A stretch of 64,000 nucleotides of DNA. It comes from Phaseolus vulgaris. Its lineage: Eukaryota; Streptophyta; Magnoliopsida; Fabales; Fabaceae. Shown piece by piece: positions 32,868 through 44,401 of the stretch; within the stretch, counting starts at the first letter, position 1; every line of letters begins with the position of its first letter. The notes beneath the pieces are model-generated. The model saw nothing but the letters and a program-made list of their open reading frames with translations, searched no databases and was not told where the DNA came from. The position numbers were made by a program, and so were the translations under genes. The stretch lies in the NCBI RefSeq assembly GCF_000499845.2, contig NC_023751.2:31901475-31965474 (forward strand), written 5' to 3'.

Positions 32868-35800
32868 CACTGGAGGGTCTCTCGTTTATCTAGATTATAT
32901 GATATAGTTTTTGTTTTATGAGAATATACAATTAATGTTTATAAATTAAATTTTAATTTCTAATTATAATAAAATAATTTAATAGGTAAAAGTAATAATT
33001 ATTTTAGTTTATTTAATTAGAAAAATTAATTAATCAATAAAAGATTTATATAATGTTAATATATATATATATATATTAAAATGAAAAACAAAATTATAAA
33101 AAGTTGGTAGGACTGACCCACTTAAGCCATGTTTCTGTAGATGAATGACGGGCAGGTTAAATTTAAATTGTTTCTGGGTATCTATATTTGGGGTATTTAT
33201 TTAAATATATGTTCTTTTATCCATAGTAAATTTTTCTTACTAATGTTCACATGTATAGATATTTTTTATTATGGTTATAATTGCCTCTAACATAATTATC
33301 AAATTTTTAACGATTTCTCATAATTTTGTCTACTACCAAACCTTTTTATCTTGATTTTTTTATGACAACAATTTATTTCTTTTACTCCAATAATATATTA
33401 TGTTAAATAATTAATCAAATAACATGAATTAATATAACAATTCAAAATTTAGTTTTCAAAAAAAATAAATTTTAAACGTGATTAAGTAAAGTCTGGCTAG
33501 AATACCAACTAGAATAATTTTGTTTTTAATTTTTTTTTATTAAAATAAAGAAAAGAGAATTTTGAATTTTTAAAAAGTAATTAAAAAATTATTTTAAAAA
33601 ATAACTATATATATTATAATAATTAAAAAGTAACCATGTGAAGAAATAATTATTTATAAAAAATATATTTTAAGGAATAATTATTTAGAAAAATATGTAC
33701 GTAAGGAAACTTTGTTAGAAAAATTAACATTTATAAATTTTGAAATAATTTATTTTTTTAGTCCTGCTTTGAAAAAATTAATAGAAAAAAGAGAAAAGAA
33801 ATATTTTTTTAAAAAAAAAAATAAAAGTGTTTTATATAATTTAACTTATTGATTTGTGAAAAATAGATATAATAATTAAAGTATTCACAAATGGACGCTC
33901 ATGTTTTTACATAACTATATTTTTATTCAAAATATTTATTTTTTAAGCTAACATTTTTTATTTCAAAATTGCAAAATTTTAAATTTCTATTCCCTTATTT
34001 TGAAATATAAAAAAATCAATTTAGAATTCAAGTATCCGGATTGAATTCTAGCTAGTATTCTGGCTAAATTTAATTCAATTACGTTAAATGAATCATAATA
34101 TTTGAATAATTTTAATAAATATGCTGTTGGGGGTAAAAAAATTAAAATGTGGTATTCTGAAGAGAAAAAAAATCTTTTGACTCAGGGTATTTATAAAGTT
34201 TCGGTTTTTTTGGCATGCATATGAATGTTCTTGAGTTAGATTATTGAGTTTTAATTAGCACACCCATTTTTAATTGGATAAGATAATGATCACAAGAAGA
34301 AAAATTACTAAGAACTAAAACTTTGTTCTTGTAATTTTAATTTCAATTTTATTTCCACTTGATCTATTAATTTTTAATTTTTTTAAATTTTAATTTGGTC
34401 TTATTTCTCGATTAAGATAGGTTTTGACTGTTAAAAATTATTCTATTTAAATTGTGATAGTTTTTTTCTCATTTAAGATAAGCAGGGGAATTGAAGCAAA
34501 AATATTGATCTGTCCAGCACATACCAAATGATATAGACGTGTTAACTACCAAAGATAAATATAAACCAAAAAGGAAGAAAAAATAACAAAAGACAAATTA
34601 CAAAATTAGATGTATTGTAAGTCAAAAATAATAATTACTTCTTATATATATATATATGATCAATTTTTTATTTGATTGTCATTGCTTTTAAATATGAAGT
34701 TGCATTAAAAAGTTTATGAAACTAAGTCGTCAATTATTTTAGTTAATTGTTCAATATATCAAACACAAATTTTATTTTTTTCAACCACATTAATCAATAA
34801 TTAAACTTGATAAAGTATTGACAATTTATCACTAAAATAATATTTTCTAACATTTAATTTACAACTTCATATATTATTATTTTATTATAATGTTATATTT
34901 TTATTATTATAATAGAATATTTTATTATAAAAACAATTGTCAAGTGAATATAAATAACTAAAAAAAGACAGTTTAAAAAACACTTTTCCAATACATTAAT
35001 GTGTTGTTTGAAAAAGAAACTCACTTGACAAAAGGTAGCAGTCTTGTCAGCATAGCATATGTTTTACACTAAAATCAATCACGTAACTTAAAAGAACATA
35101 AAAAAAATGAAAGTTTGGCAGAAATTGATGCATGTAAAAAAGTGAATCCATTTTTCTAAAAGCAAACGCGTTCAAATTATTCTTGTCCCAACACAAGTGT
35201 GTGGCGAATTGTAATCCGCAATGATATTCTGAGACAAAAGTCATAAAGGTTTATGTTTTCCACAACACATCAAATGATAAAGACATGTTAACAAACAAAG
35301 ACAATTATATACCAATAAAAGAAGAAGAAGAAAAACAGCAGGCAAATGACAAAAACTACTTGTATTATAAGTCCAAATGCCTAATTTTAATTTGAAGAGT
35401 TAAAACCTATTGGGATAAATTCTTTCAGGAAAAATTTTAAGAAAAAATAGGAAAAATATACACTTCAATGTTATATGAAATTTCAAAAATTGAAAAATTA
35501 TATTTTTACGATAAGTATTTAATATTTTATAAGTTAGAAGATTTTAATATTTTGAGAATAAGCTAACAAATTATAGTTTTTTTTTTGAAGTATTGAGTTT
35601 AATTTAGTAGCTTAAATATTTGATAAACTATAAGATAAGATAAATTAGATTGAAGTAATAACTTTTGTGTGACGAGGAGAAAGAGCTACATAATAAGAAA
35701 ACTAGTATGAACAACATATAAAGGGATCATCATCTGAATCAAGTAAGTTATTTTATATAAGTATCATAATATAGTAAGATCATTAAAGGCTTAACTAATC

Positions 35801-36480
35801 ATGTGAAAGAGAGTTTAATATTAGAAGAAATGTAATTTAAAATCTATTTACGAGATTTTTTTATGGATAATAACAAAATTTACTATTCATGAACTTTAAT
35901 TCAAGGAGAAGTTTAATTCTACTTCATTAAAAACCTTCCAAGTGTAATTTACTAAATTATATTTTTACTGATTACCTGGAAGATTTATCTTTTAGAAATT
36001 AACCACTGAAGCCTCAATTCAATTGGGATCAGAATATCAAAATTATGATCCAAATTGAGAGAAGTGTAATTATAATGAATAAATAAGAGCATGTTTGTAA
36101 GATGTGAACACACACTATTACAAGAAAAACAACGAGATTAAAAGAGAGAAGAACAACATTGAATCAATACATCAATGTTCAAAAGTAATCAAGAGAGGGT
36201 AGGAGGCAATTATTATATTCTTCTTATCGAGTGCGGTGTCCCTAACCCATCATTCTATTTTTATTTTTTATTTTTTATTTTTTTTATAAAAAACTTTCAT
36301 GTTAGGCATCACTATGCTAATTGACATTTCAGCTAGGCTGACACTTTAAGTAACAACAATCATTTGCCATCACATGAAAAAAGTATTATTAAAAAAAAGA
36401 AAAGAAAGAAAATACAAAAATATGGAAAGACTAGACCAAAACTCATATATTAACAAAAACGATACATAGGTAGACTATAC
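32514..36480. other. AT-rich intergenic DNA
   Basis: No supported gene in about 4 kb. Contains an (AT)n tract at 32813-32861, another at about 33058-33078, and two copies of a 110-base block (see separate entry). A 65-codon minus-strand frame at 35047-35244 is not supported. Confidence 0.6.
34514..35372. repeat. Pair of diverged direct repeats
   Basis: 34514-34620 and 35267-35372 are related direct repeats. Shared features in order: CAAATGATA, GAC.TGTTAAC, CAAAGA, ATATA.ACCAA, AAAGACAAA/GCAAATGACAAA and TGTATTATAAGTC-like ends. They lie about 750 bases apart. Confidence 0.6.
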
Positions 36481-36496
36481 CTATTAATAAAGAATT

Positions 36497-36900
36497 CTAA
36501 AAACAGACTAGATGGAAACCTATTATACAAATGAAAGGATTCTCTATGAATAAATCATAAATTAGCCAACTTATCAGTACACACATTCCCTTCACGAAAA
36601 ATATGAGTAACCCTAAACCTGATTTTTCCATAGTAATTAAGACAAGTATTCCATCGATATGAAGCATCCAAGGAACATTTGTCCTAGCAGTAAACACAAC
36701 ACAAATCAAGGCAGAGTCACATTCCAGCCAGGCATTAGTAAGACCCAACTTTTGAGCTTCCTCCAAAGCAAATATAACTTCATAAAATTCAGCAACCAAA
36801 GCAGTCTGAACGTCAAGAAACGTAGAGAAAGCTCTAATAAACTTCCTCATACTCCCACGAAAAATACTTCCACAAGCGGCAAGACCTGGATCCATAACTT
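36497..36900 (-). pseudogene. LINE-associated RNase H remnant
   Basis: The minus-strand frame starts GLAACGSIFRGS and continues VQTALVAEFYEVIFALEEAQ and GLTNAWLECDSALICVVFTA, then RTNVPWML. This is the plant RNase H-like domain (RVT_3 type) found at the C terminus of some LINE polyproteins, with the A(E)..AL..A...G and LE.DS motifs. After about 36650 the expected HI.REGN.CAD motif is lost, indicating a frameshift. The rest of the element is absent. Confidence 0.75.
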
Positions 36901-36919
36901 CATTATTCTGCTTGATTAG

Positions 36920-37450
36920 TGTATAATTAACATGGGTAAGGAACTTTTCATTTTTTGTCTTGATTTTTTGTCTTGATCAAGTGAGACGTTCTCAATTGAT
37001 ACGTTCTCAATTGATACTTTTTGACTTAAAAAATATATTCTCAATTATCTTATATTTAATGTCGTGCTATTTTGAGGGAGGACAAATTTAAATTAAATGT
37101 AGTTGAATGTTGAATTGAAGAATTTCAATAAATAAAAATTGATAAGTTCATTTATCTTTTGATGTAAATTGTTGCACAAAAAAATTATGGTAGGTTGATT
37201 TTATGTTTTACTTTGTTGACTCTGTTTTAAAAAATATATAAATTAAATTATGTGTAGTTGAAAGTTGAAACAATGATTAAAGATTTTTAGTGTTGAAACT
37301 TTAGGCTTGATGACTAATGTACAAATTTTGAATATTAATATTTATATATATGGATGTGATATAGTTTACGTCCTTTAAATTTGTATTTCACATATTATTT
37401 ATTTATACAATTAGCTAAATAAACTAAGTCAATCATCTTATATAAATTAT

Positions 37451-37488
<38 letters not shown>

Positions 37489-37725
37489 TTAGAGAGAGAC
37501 TTTTTAAATTTTCACTCTTTTAAATTCATCATCATTTTATTTATCTCGAAATTAAATTTTAATAATGTGTTGAAATAAATAAGGAGGAGATATCTCAATT
37601 TACTTATTTTTTATAAATCCAAAATATAATTGATATTATGTTTAAAATGTTATTTCTTATAAAATTTAATTATAATATAATTTATATATTAGTTTATTTG
37701 TTTATAATAAATTTTAGGATTAATT
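36920..37725. other. AT-rich intergenic DNA
   Basis: No gene; an (AT)n tract at 37453-37481. Confidence 0.6.
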
Positions 37726-37727
37726 CA

Positions 37728-38100
37728 CACTACAAAGAAAAACATGAAATAGAAACCAATTTTTAGATACTAAAATAATTAATTGCAATAGTAACTAAAT
37801 TGGAGATCATTTTAGAAACTAAAAAAAATGGTTTCTAAATTAGTTTCTATTATTGTTAAATAGTTTCTAAATTTGTATCTAATTAGCAACCAAATTTTTA
37901 ACTACCAATTATTTAGTTTCTAAATTTGGTCTTTAAAATTTTAATTGCTAATTAAATATCAATTTAGAAACTATTTAACAATAATAAAAACTAATATAGA
38001 AATGTTTTTTTTTAATTTTTAAAATAGTCTATAATTTAATTACTAATATAATTAATTATTTTAATATTTAAATTTAATTTTTATTTCATGATGTTTTTGT
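37728..38100. mobile_element. CACTACAAGAAA-family MITE, copy 1
   Basis: Starts CACTACAAAGAAAAACATGA. It is internally palindromic: TTAGAAACTA and TTTCTAAATT motifs occur in both orientations, with GTATCTAATTAGC against GCTAATTAAATATC. The right end is worn (TTTCATGATGTTTTTGTTG). The terminus fits CACTA superfamily elements; no coding capacity. Confidence 0.6.
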
Positions 38101-38910
38101 TGATTATTTTTATTCAAAGGTTGCACCGAAAATTACGTATATATGTAGAATATATGGTTACAGTTATCAATAAAAAAACACTTTTGGTATATTGAATAGG
38201 GACACTAGTTAAAGTTTTTATTTTAAATTAGATAATATAAAAATATATACCATTAAAGATAATTATTTTTTTATAATTAAATTATTTATTAAAATATTGA
38301 TGGACACAACTATTCACCGTTTTTATCTTTTAAACGTGTAAACCATAATGATTAAGTTATTTTATGTATAGAACAGTTGAAAGAGAAATATTCAACTTAT
38401 TCACACTGAAGATCTCGACATATTATTAATCATTATTTCACTTTTAGCATAGAATAAACCTTGCCTGCCTAGGGAGTAGGCACGGGTAGGTCTCCAATAT
38501 TTTATACTACCCTACAAATCCCCTTTTATTTTTATTCTTTCACAATCATATCTTTGAAATTAAAATTTTAAAAATAAAGTATGTTTCACTACTTATGTTA
38601 AAGTTAACAAAAATTATTAAAAGGGAAATGAGTTCTTAAAACCTATCATGATTTACTTTTTCTCATACATTACTTTTTAAAACTTTTTACAAAATAATTT
38701 TTTTAACTTTTTAATGATTTCTTAAACTTTCTTATTATAAAAGAAGACAATAAAACGAAGAATATATCAATAGAAGTATACCAACCAATATAAAACATTC
38801 GAAATGAACAACAATATAAACAAATAAATATATTAAAATAAACAACAAAACAAATATATTTTCTAATTTAGTTGTATATTCTCTTATTTGTTAGATGTAC
38901 TCATGAGTAA
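38101..38910. other. AT-rich intergenic DNA
   Basis: Nothing recognised. Confidence 0.5.
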
Positions 38911-39318
38911 TATTATAAGAAATTATTAAATAAAAATTAATTTTAAAAACAAAAAATAATTAACTGTTATATTTTATTAATTAAATTAGATACTATTTTA
39001 GAAGCTATAAAAATTATTAGTATCTAAACTAGTTTCTATTATTAATAAAAAATTTAAATTAATTTTTAAATTAGTATTTAATTAGCTACCAAGATTTTAG
39101 CTATCAACTTTAGAATCTAAATTAATTGGTAACTAAGACTTTGGTAGCTAATTAAATATCAATTTAAAATTAATTTATAAATTTTATTAATAATATAAAC
39201 TACTTTGGATACCAATAATTTTTGTAGTCTCGAAAATAATATCTAATTTAGTTAATACAATAACTAATTATTTTCGATCTCTAAATTTGATTTCTATTTA
39301 ATGAGTTTCTTGTAGTGA
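38911..39318. mobile_element. CACTACAAGAAA-family MITE, copy 2
   Basis: The right end GAGTTTCTTGTAGTG is the inverted form of the CACTACAAGAAA terminus. The left end is decayed (TATTATAAGAAATTATTAAA). The centre carries GTATTTAATTAGCTACC and its inverted form GGTAGCTAATTAAATATC. Confidence 0.7.
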
Positions 39319-40049
39319 ATGTTACGGGTAAGAAGAAATATGGTGACAAGGTTGCCATAGTGAAAATATGATAATAAGGTTATGGTAGACCAAAGTTCAA
39401 CAAATCTTTTTAATTGTATGTAAATAGTTAAGTGTTAAAAATCTTTATGATCATTACATAGTTTTAGACATAAATGTATAGTTTAGTTGAATAAATATAA
39501 GTTTAGTTGAACAAATGTAAATGTTATTTGTTGTGGTTCGTCTGACGCATGTAAATATTGTGCATATGTTCTTCATCTGATAACTTTTTACATGGATAGA
39601 CAATGAGTATACTTTGCGTGACAGAACATTAAGTATTTCATAATATATATCAAACTTATAAATGTTTATTTTATACTTACAACAAATGCTCATTTCTTCA
39701 TTATTCTAAAAGGATCTTACAATGTTTTGTCTTTCAAGATCTCTTGAAGAATATATTGAAAGTTGCTCCATGCAAACAACTGTTTTGGAAAAAGGTGGGA
39801 TGTTAGTGTTGTGAAGTCAACAAACTTTATCAAGTCTTGCGCTAAGGTGGATAAAAGTTACCTATCTAGACCCATGAACCTTTGTCGTGTTCTAGAATTA
39901 TTTTCAAAGAAGTCGCACATTTAATGCTTAGTCAAGAGCATTTACTAAGTTTTAGAATGGAGGAATCAAAATGTCGAAGCAGCCAGATGGTCAGAAAATG
40001 ATTTTATTAAATAAAAGGAGCCAAGGAACTAAGGCACTTGAACACTCAC
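39319..40049. other. Intergenic DNA downstream of the thiolase fragment
   Basis: I looked on the minus strand for the missing C-terminal thiolase exons (GHP and active-site Cys motifs) and found none. Confidence 0.5.
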
Positions 40050-40701
40050 AAGATTAAGACCAAGAAGCTTCTGATTTGCAAGAGCCATGGCCTGCACAGA
40101 AGAAGTTGGGGCATCATTAGCGTGTTCACTTGAATGAGTAAGATGTGTCGTATTCCTTACAGAAAAAGCTTCATTTATTTGATAATAATCTATTTGAGAA
40201 GCCTCAAGACAAACATTTGATATAGCTTTTGGTATTGCAAGGACATGAGCAGTTGTAAATAATTTATGTGCCAGCAAAAACACTTAATCTTTAACTTTAA
40301 ATATGCTCATATTAGTCAAGACCAAAGCAGGTTAACACTAACTTGTTACAACACTTTAGCTGCATCCCTATGTCCTTTTATCTTTGCAATTACATGCAGT
40401 CCAAGCCCACGTGCCTTCTCTCCACTCATTATAACTAATGTAGCAGGACCATCACTGGCAAATCAACCAATCCATTATCAATAAAAGACTAAGCAGTTTA
40501 AAACCTTATGATTATATTGCATGACACATATATCAATTTTTTAGCGAATGAAAGAAGGGACAAGAACAACGCCCTTAGAATTCAGGTATCAAGGAACACA
40601 AGGGAAGTGAGGAACCTTATGCTAGAAGCATTGCCAGAAGTCACAGAACCCCCAATCTGCTTAAATCTAGGTCGAAGCTTCCTTAGTTTTGCAGCATCAA
40701 A
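40050..40701 (-). pseudogene. Acetyl-CoA acetyltransferase (thiolase) gene fragment, four exons
   Basis: Minus-strand exons read like cytosolic plant acetoacetyl-CoA thiolase, which condenses two acetyl-CoA at the start of the mevalonate pathway. Exon at 40701-40616: FDAAKLRKLRPRFKQIGG and VTSGNASSI. Exon from 40454: SDGPATLVIMSGEKARGLGL and HVIAKIKGHRDAAK, leading into a poor splice donor. Exon ending at 40161: LFTTAHVLAIPKAISN and YYQINEAFS, with the NEAF motif. Intron 40160-40092 (GT...AG, 69 bases), then exon 40091-40050: AMALANQKLLGLNL. The N-terminal exons with the nucleophilic Cys and the C-terminal exons with the GHP and second Cys motifs are not found nearby. Several conserved prolines are changed (APELFTTAPAL became AHKLFTTAHVL). 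A non-functional fragment is most likely. Confidence 0.8.
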
Positions 40702-41878
40702 CTAACAACACAAACACAAATATTAAGAAAATGTAGGAATTTCAACTATAATACAAATGAAACACGCAAATTTCATGTAAGATTTCGGTTAGGAACTTGT
40801 AAAATGACAAAATATATTTGAATGTCTTAAAGTTTTATATTGAACATGACAATAATGGAATGCTAAATGCAGTGGTTGACACTAAAACCAATTAACAAAC
40901 ACTCCCTACCTCTAACTAGACAACAAAAGAAATCCAAAAGCTCGTGTTTACATATTAAATCTTAACACTGAAAACTGCTTTTGGCCAAGTAATGCTCCAC
41001 CAATTCATTAGGTATCTAAACAAAGAAGGACAATGATTAAATTGTGCAAAATGGGAAATTGGAATAACAGAGATAAAAGAAAGTTACAGTGGGAGTGTAA
41101 TCCATTAAGGAAGCAAGGAAATCAGAGAGAGCAGTGTCATCGTCTCCTCTTCCTTCACTCGATTGTGGATTATGATTCATCCTTCTTTCTTACCAATCAT
41201 CGCTACTCAAAAAAGCTTCAGGATTCACTCAAACGAGTTTGCGACCTCTTCGCCGCATCTGCAGCAGGAGTCTTGACGTATCTCACCCCCAAAGACGGTG
41301 GTTCCGAGCTTCTACGACCAAACCGGAGCACAACATCGTTGCGACCCACTACGAATCTCTGGCATTCTCCAAACCCATGCAATCGATTCGTAACGCTAAG
41401 ATCATTTTAGTGTCATGAAAACTGGGACTTGATATTCATAGATGAAATTGTTGCAAAGCAAAAACAAAGAGAAGAGAATAAATAAATGGATGGAGGATTA
41501 GGGTTAGGGTTCGGTGGTGGATGAGGAAAGTAAATTGAATTTTCAAGTGGTGAACCACCAAAGTAAATTAAGAAATAGTTTAAATCTCAATAAAATATAT
41601 ATTTTTTTTCGTCAGATAAGCCTCCACCAAAGTTAAATTAATTTTAAAAATTATTTAGTGGTAGTCAAACCTACACATAATGCAATTATTTTTTTTTACA
41701 AATTTAGTGTCTCATTTTGTATTTTCTTAACCGACACAAATAAATTAATATTATTTAATTATTTTTACAATTATTTACATCAATTTTTCGTGTGTTGGAT
41801 CGACACTACTTATTTTACTTTATCAACATTTTTCATGTGTCTTAAAACTAAGCACAAGTCGAAGAATAAAAGAAGAAT
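40702..41878. other. Unassigned DNA with a less AT-rich island
   Basis: 41130-41410 is clearly richer in GC than its surroundings and carries a 125-codon plus-strand frame (41033-41410) plus a second open plus frame ending in a TGA at about 41416. Neither is recognised. A double telo-box-like motif, TTAGGGTTAGGGTT, is at 41498-41511. It could be the remnant of the thiolase 5' region or of another gene. Confidence 0.4.
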
Positions 41879-41962
41879 TAAAGATATGAGAAAAATAAAA
41901 ATTTACTATAAATAAATATTTAAAGATATGAGAAAAATAAAAATTTACTATAAATAAATATT
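41879..41962. repeat. 42-bp perfect tandem duplication
   Basis: Units 41879-41920 and 41921-41962 are identical, each starting TAAAGATATGAGAAAAATAA. Confidence 0.95.
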
Positions 41963-43093
41963 TGATTTGATCACATTATTCTATTGTTTGTTCTCTTCTC
42001 AAGGCGACTTTTAATAAAAAATTAAAAAGAAATAAAGAAAATTTTAGAAAAAAAAAGTTTAAATAGATGATAAAGTTTATTTAAATAAAATTCTAAATAT
42101 TGAAATTCTATCTTCCATATTAAACCTGACTTAACTTTAACTTTTTTATTCTTTTTAAAACTACCTCTAATATAACCATCAAAACTGATGTTATAGTAGA
42201 CACTAAATTCTCAAATAGTAGATTAACATGTATGATTCTTTCAACATTAAATAATATTCATTAACAATATGCCGCAAAATTTTTAAAATACCCACTTGAA
42301 ATTAGGTTAAAAACTTAGTAGTAGGAGATATTTCATTATTTGCATTACTTTAATTCCCTTGCCTCTTTCTAAACTGAAGTTACCACCGATTTAAATTGAG
42401 AGCGATTTGGAATTGCATTAATTTCCATGTGCATAAAGAGATTTTATATTCTGATCAGATAAAAATTAGTTTGTGTAAATAATAAGTTGATATTTTTTTA
42501 TCAAATCACATATGACACTTGACTTTCTTTTTTCTTTAACTTTTTTCTCTTTACATTTTTCTCTTTTACATCTGTATACAATAAAAAATAAATAAAACTT
42601 CAGTTTTGTCGTTTTCATACTAACTGGCGACCATCCTTAACTACTCTTCTGTCTGTACCCACTAAAGTTCGTGGACCACCGTGGTACGACAAGAATCTTA
42701 AGATTTACGCTTCTTTTATCAGCAAAATAAAAATAATTAGACAAAGATAAAAGAGTATCTAAGTCATATTCTCTAAGATTTACACTTTAGCAGATCATAA
42801 TGTGTCATAAAGTAATTTATTAGGATTAATAATGCTTGCTTAATCGACCCAGCAATTAATATCAAAATCATAAAGTTCTATTATTCATAGCTTTCAGAAG
42901 AAAAGACCATACATATTGTTTGTCCGTTTTACATTCATGCATCCATTACACTCTTATCTTGGCCACAACACTGTAAACAAATGATTTGTAAAGTAAACTA
43001 CATATCTGAGCATGACAATGGTAGAGTAGCTACAACTTTTATTTATCATATACTTCAGATACAACTCTTAACATACTTCAGAATGGCGTGTAA
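41963..43093 (-). other. 3' flank of PRP-C
   Basis: No gene. 42232-42310 has the TTCTTTCAACATTAAA block and following sequence seen beyond PRP-A1 and A2. Nearer the gene, CATTCATGCATCCAT and CATGACAATGGTAG are shared with the A and B flanks. Confidence 0.65.
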
Positions 43094-43822
43094 TCAGTTG
43101 GTGCTTGGAGGGTACTTTGGGTGAGGTGGCTTCCCGTATGGTGGCTGGTAAACCGGTGGCTTCTCTACTGGTGGCTTGTACACCGGAGGCTTCTCAACTG
43201 GGGGCTTGTACACCGGAGGCTTCTCAACTGGGGGCTTGTACACTGGTGGCTTCTCCACTGGTGGCTTGTAAACTGGTGGTTTCTCAACTGGGGGCTTGTA
43301 AACTGGTGGCTTCTCTACTGGGGGCTTGTAAACTGGTGGCTTCTCTACTGGGGGCTTATAAACTGGTGGCTTCTCTACTGGGGGCTTGTAAACTGGTGGT
43401 TTCTCAACTGGGGGCTTGTACACTGGTGGCTTCTCAACTGGGGGCTTGTAAACTGGTGGCTTCTCTACTGGGGGCTTGTAAACTGGTGGTTTCTCAACTG
43501 GGGGCTTATACACTGGTGGCTTCTCTACTGGGGGCTTGTACACTGGTGGCTTCTCAACTGGGGGCTTGTAAACTGGTGGTTTCTCAACTGGGGGCTTGTA
43601 CACTGGTGGCTTCTCTACTGGGGGTTTGTAAACTGGTGGTTTTTCAACTGGGGGCTTGTACACTGGTGGCTTCTCTACTGGGGGCTTGTACACTGGTGGT
43701 TTCTCAACTGGGGGCTTGTAAACTGGAGGTTTTTCTACTGGGGGCTTGTCATAGTTAGCAAGCCCTTGTGAGGAGAGAAGCAGAGCTGCAAGAAGCAGAA
43801 CTAGGGAGCTTAAGGAAGCCAT
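43094..43822 (-). CDS. Highly repetitive proline-rich cell-wall protein, PRP-C
   Basis: A 242-residue precursor. A 22-residue signal peptide ([20 protein letters not shown] then LA) is followed by NYDK. About 20 consecutive [10 protein letters not shown] decapeptides follow, without any change except that the last ends YQ. The tail is [16 protein letters not shown]. It lacks the ESQYEK and histidine modules of the A and B proteins. At the DNA level the unit is 30 bases, and variation is almost confined to the third base of the Val codons. With about 20 evenly spaced tyrosines it should be strongly cross-linkable in the wall; prolines are likely hydroxylated. It is close in style to soybean PRP1/PRP2. 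No intron. Confidence 0.95.
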   Translation of the reverse strand: MASLSSLVLLLAALLLSSQGLANYDKPPVEKPPVYKPPVEKPPVYKPPVEKPPVYKPPVEKPPVYKPPVEKPPVYKPPVEKPPVYKPPVEKPPVYKPPVEKPPVYKPPVEKPPVYKPPVEKPPVYKPPVEKPPVYKPPVEKPPVYKPPVEKPPVYKPPVEKPPVYKPPVEKPPVYKPPVEKPPVYKPPVEKPPVYKPPVEKPPVYKPPVEKPPVYKPPVEKPPVYQPPYGKPPHPKYPPSTN

Positions 43823-43858
43823 GTTTTAGTTGATGAATAACAGAGAACCAATGGTTGG

Positions 43859-43866
43859 GTTTTATA
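43859..43866 (-). promoter_or_regulatory. TATA box of PRP-C
   Basis: TATAAAAC on the minus strand, about 37 bases upstream of the ATG, in the context ACTATAAAACC as in the B genes. Confidence 0.75.
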
Positions 43867-44367
43867 GTAGTGGGTGACCTTACTGATGAGTGCAAGTCTG
43901 AATGTACTAGTTATTGTATGATGTGGTGGCTAGTTGGCAGCTTTGTAAAAGGTCAATCTTTGGTGTTGAATTTCAATCAAGTGAGAAGGTGATTTTGTCT
44001 TCTTTTAGTTGCAAAGTTGGAAATTAAACGAGAATAGTGACAAGTCCTTACCGGTTGAATATTTTCTTCATTTTAAATTCACCGACGGGGATCATTTAAT
44101 TGCCATATCAAATAATTGAATCATTTGACTCACTATATTGCTAAGTAAGAAAAAAACCATAGTCTTTGCATCTGAGCCTTAATTTAGATATACAAAATTA
44201 GGGCCAAGTAATGTTTTCTAGAATTTATTTTCATGGATCTGCTAATAGCTAAAATCACTTTCAAGCAAGATTTTATGCTGATAATGTATATTAATAAAAC
44301 ATAGTTTAGTAGCTGATTGATGATAAAAAAAAAATAGTTTAGTAGCTGTTTTTTAAGAAAAAAACAT

Positions 44368-44401
<34 letters not shown>

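Noticed and set aside
41498..41511. Interstitial telomere repeat
   Set aside because: Only two TTAGGG-like units, without the plant TTTAGGG period; better described as a telo-box.
43150..43750. A 30-base direct repeat array resembling a CRISPR
   Set aside because: The units are contiguous without spacers and encode the [10 protein letters not shown] repeat in frame; this is a eukaryotic protein-coding repeat.
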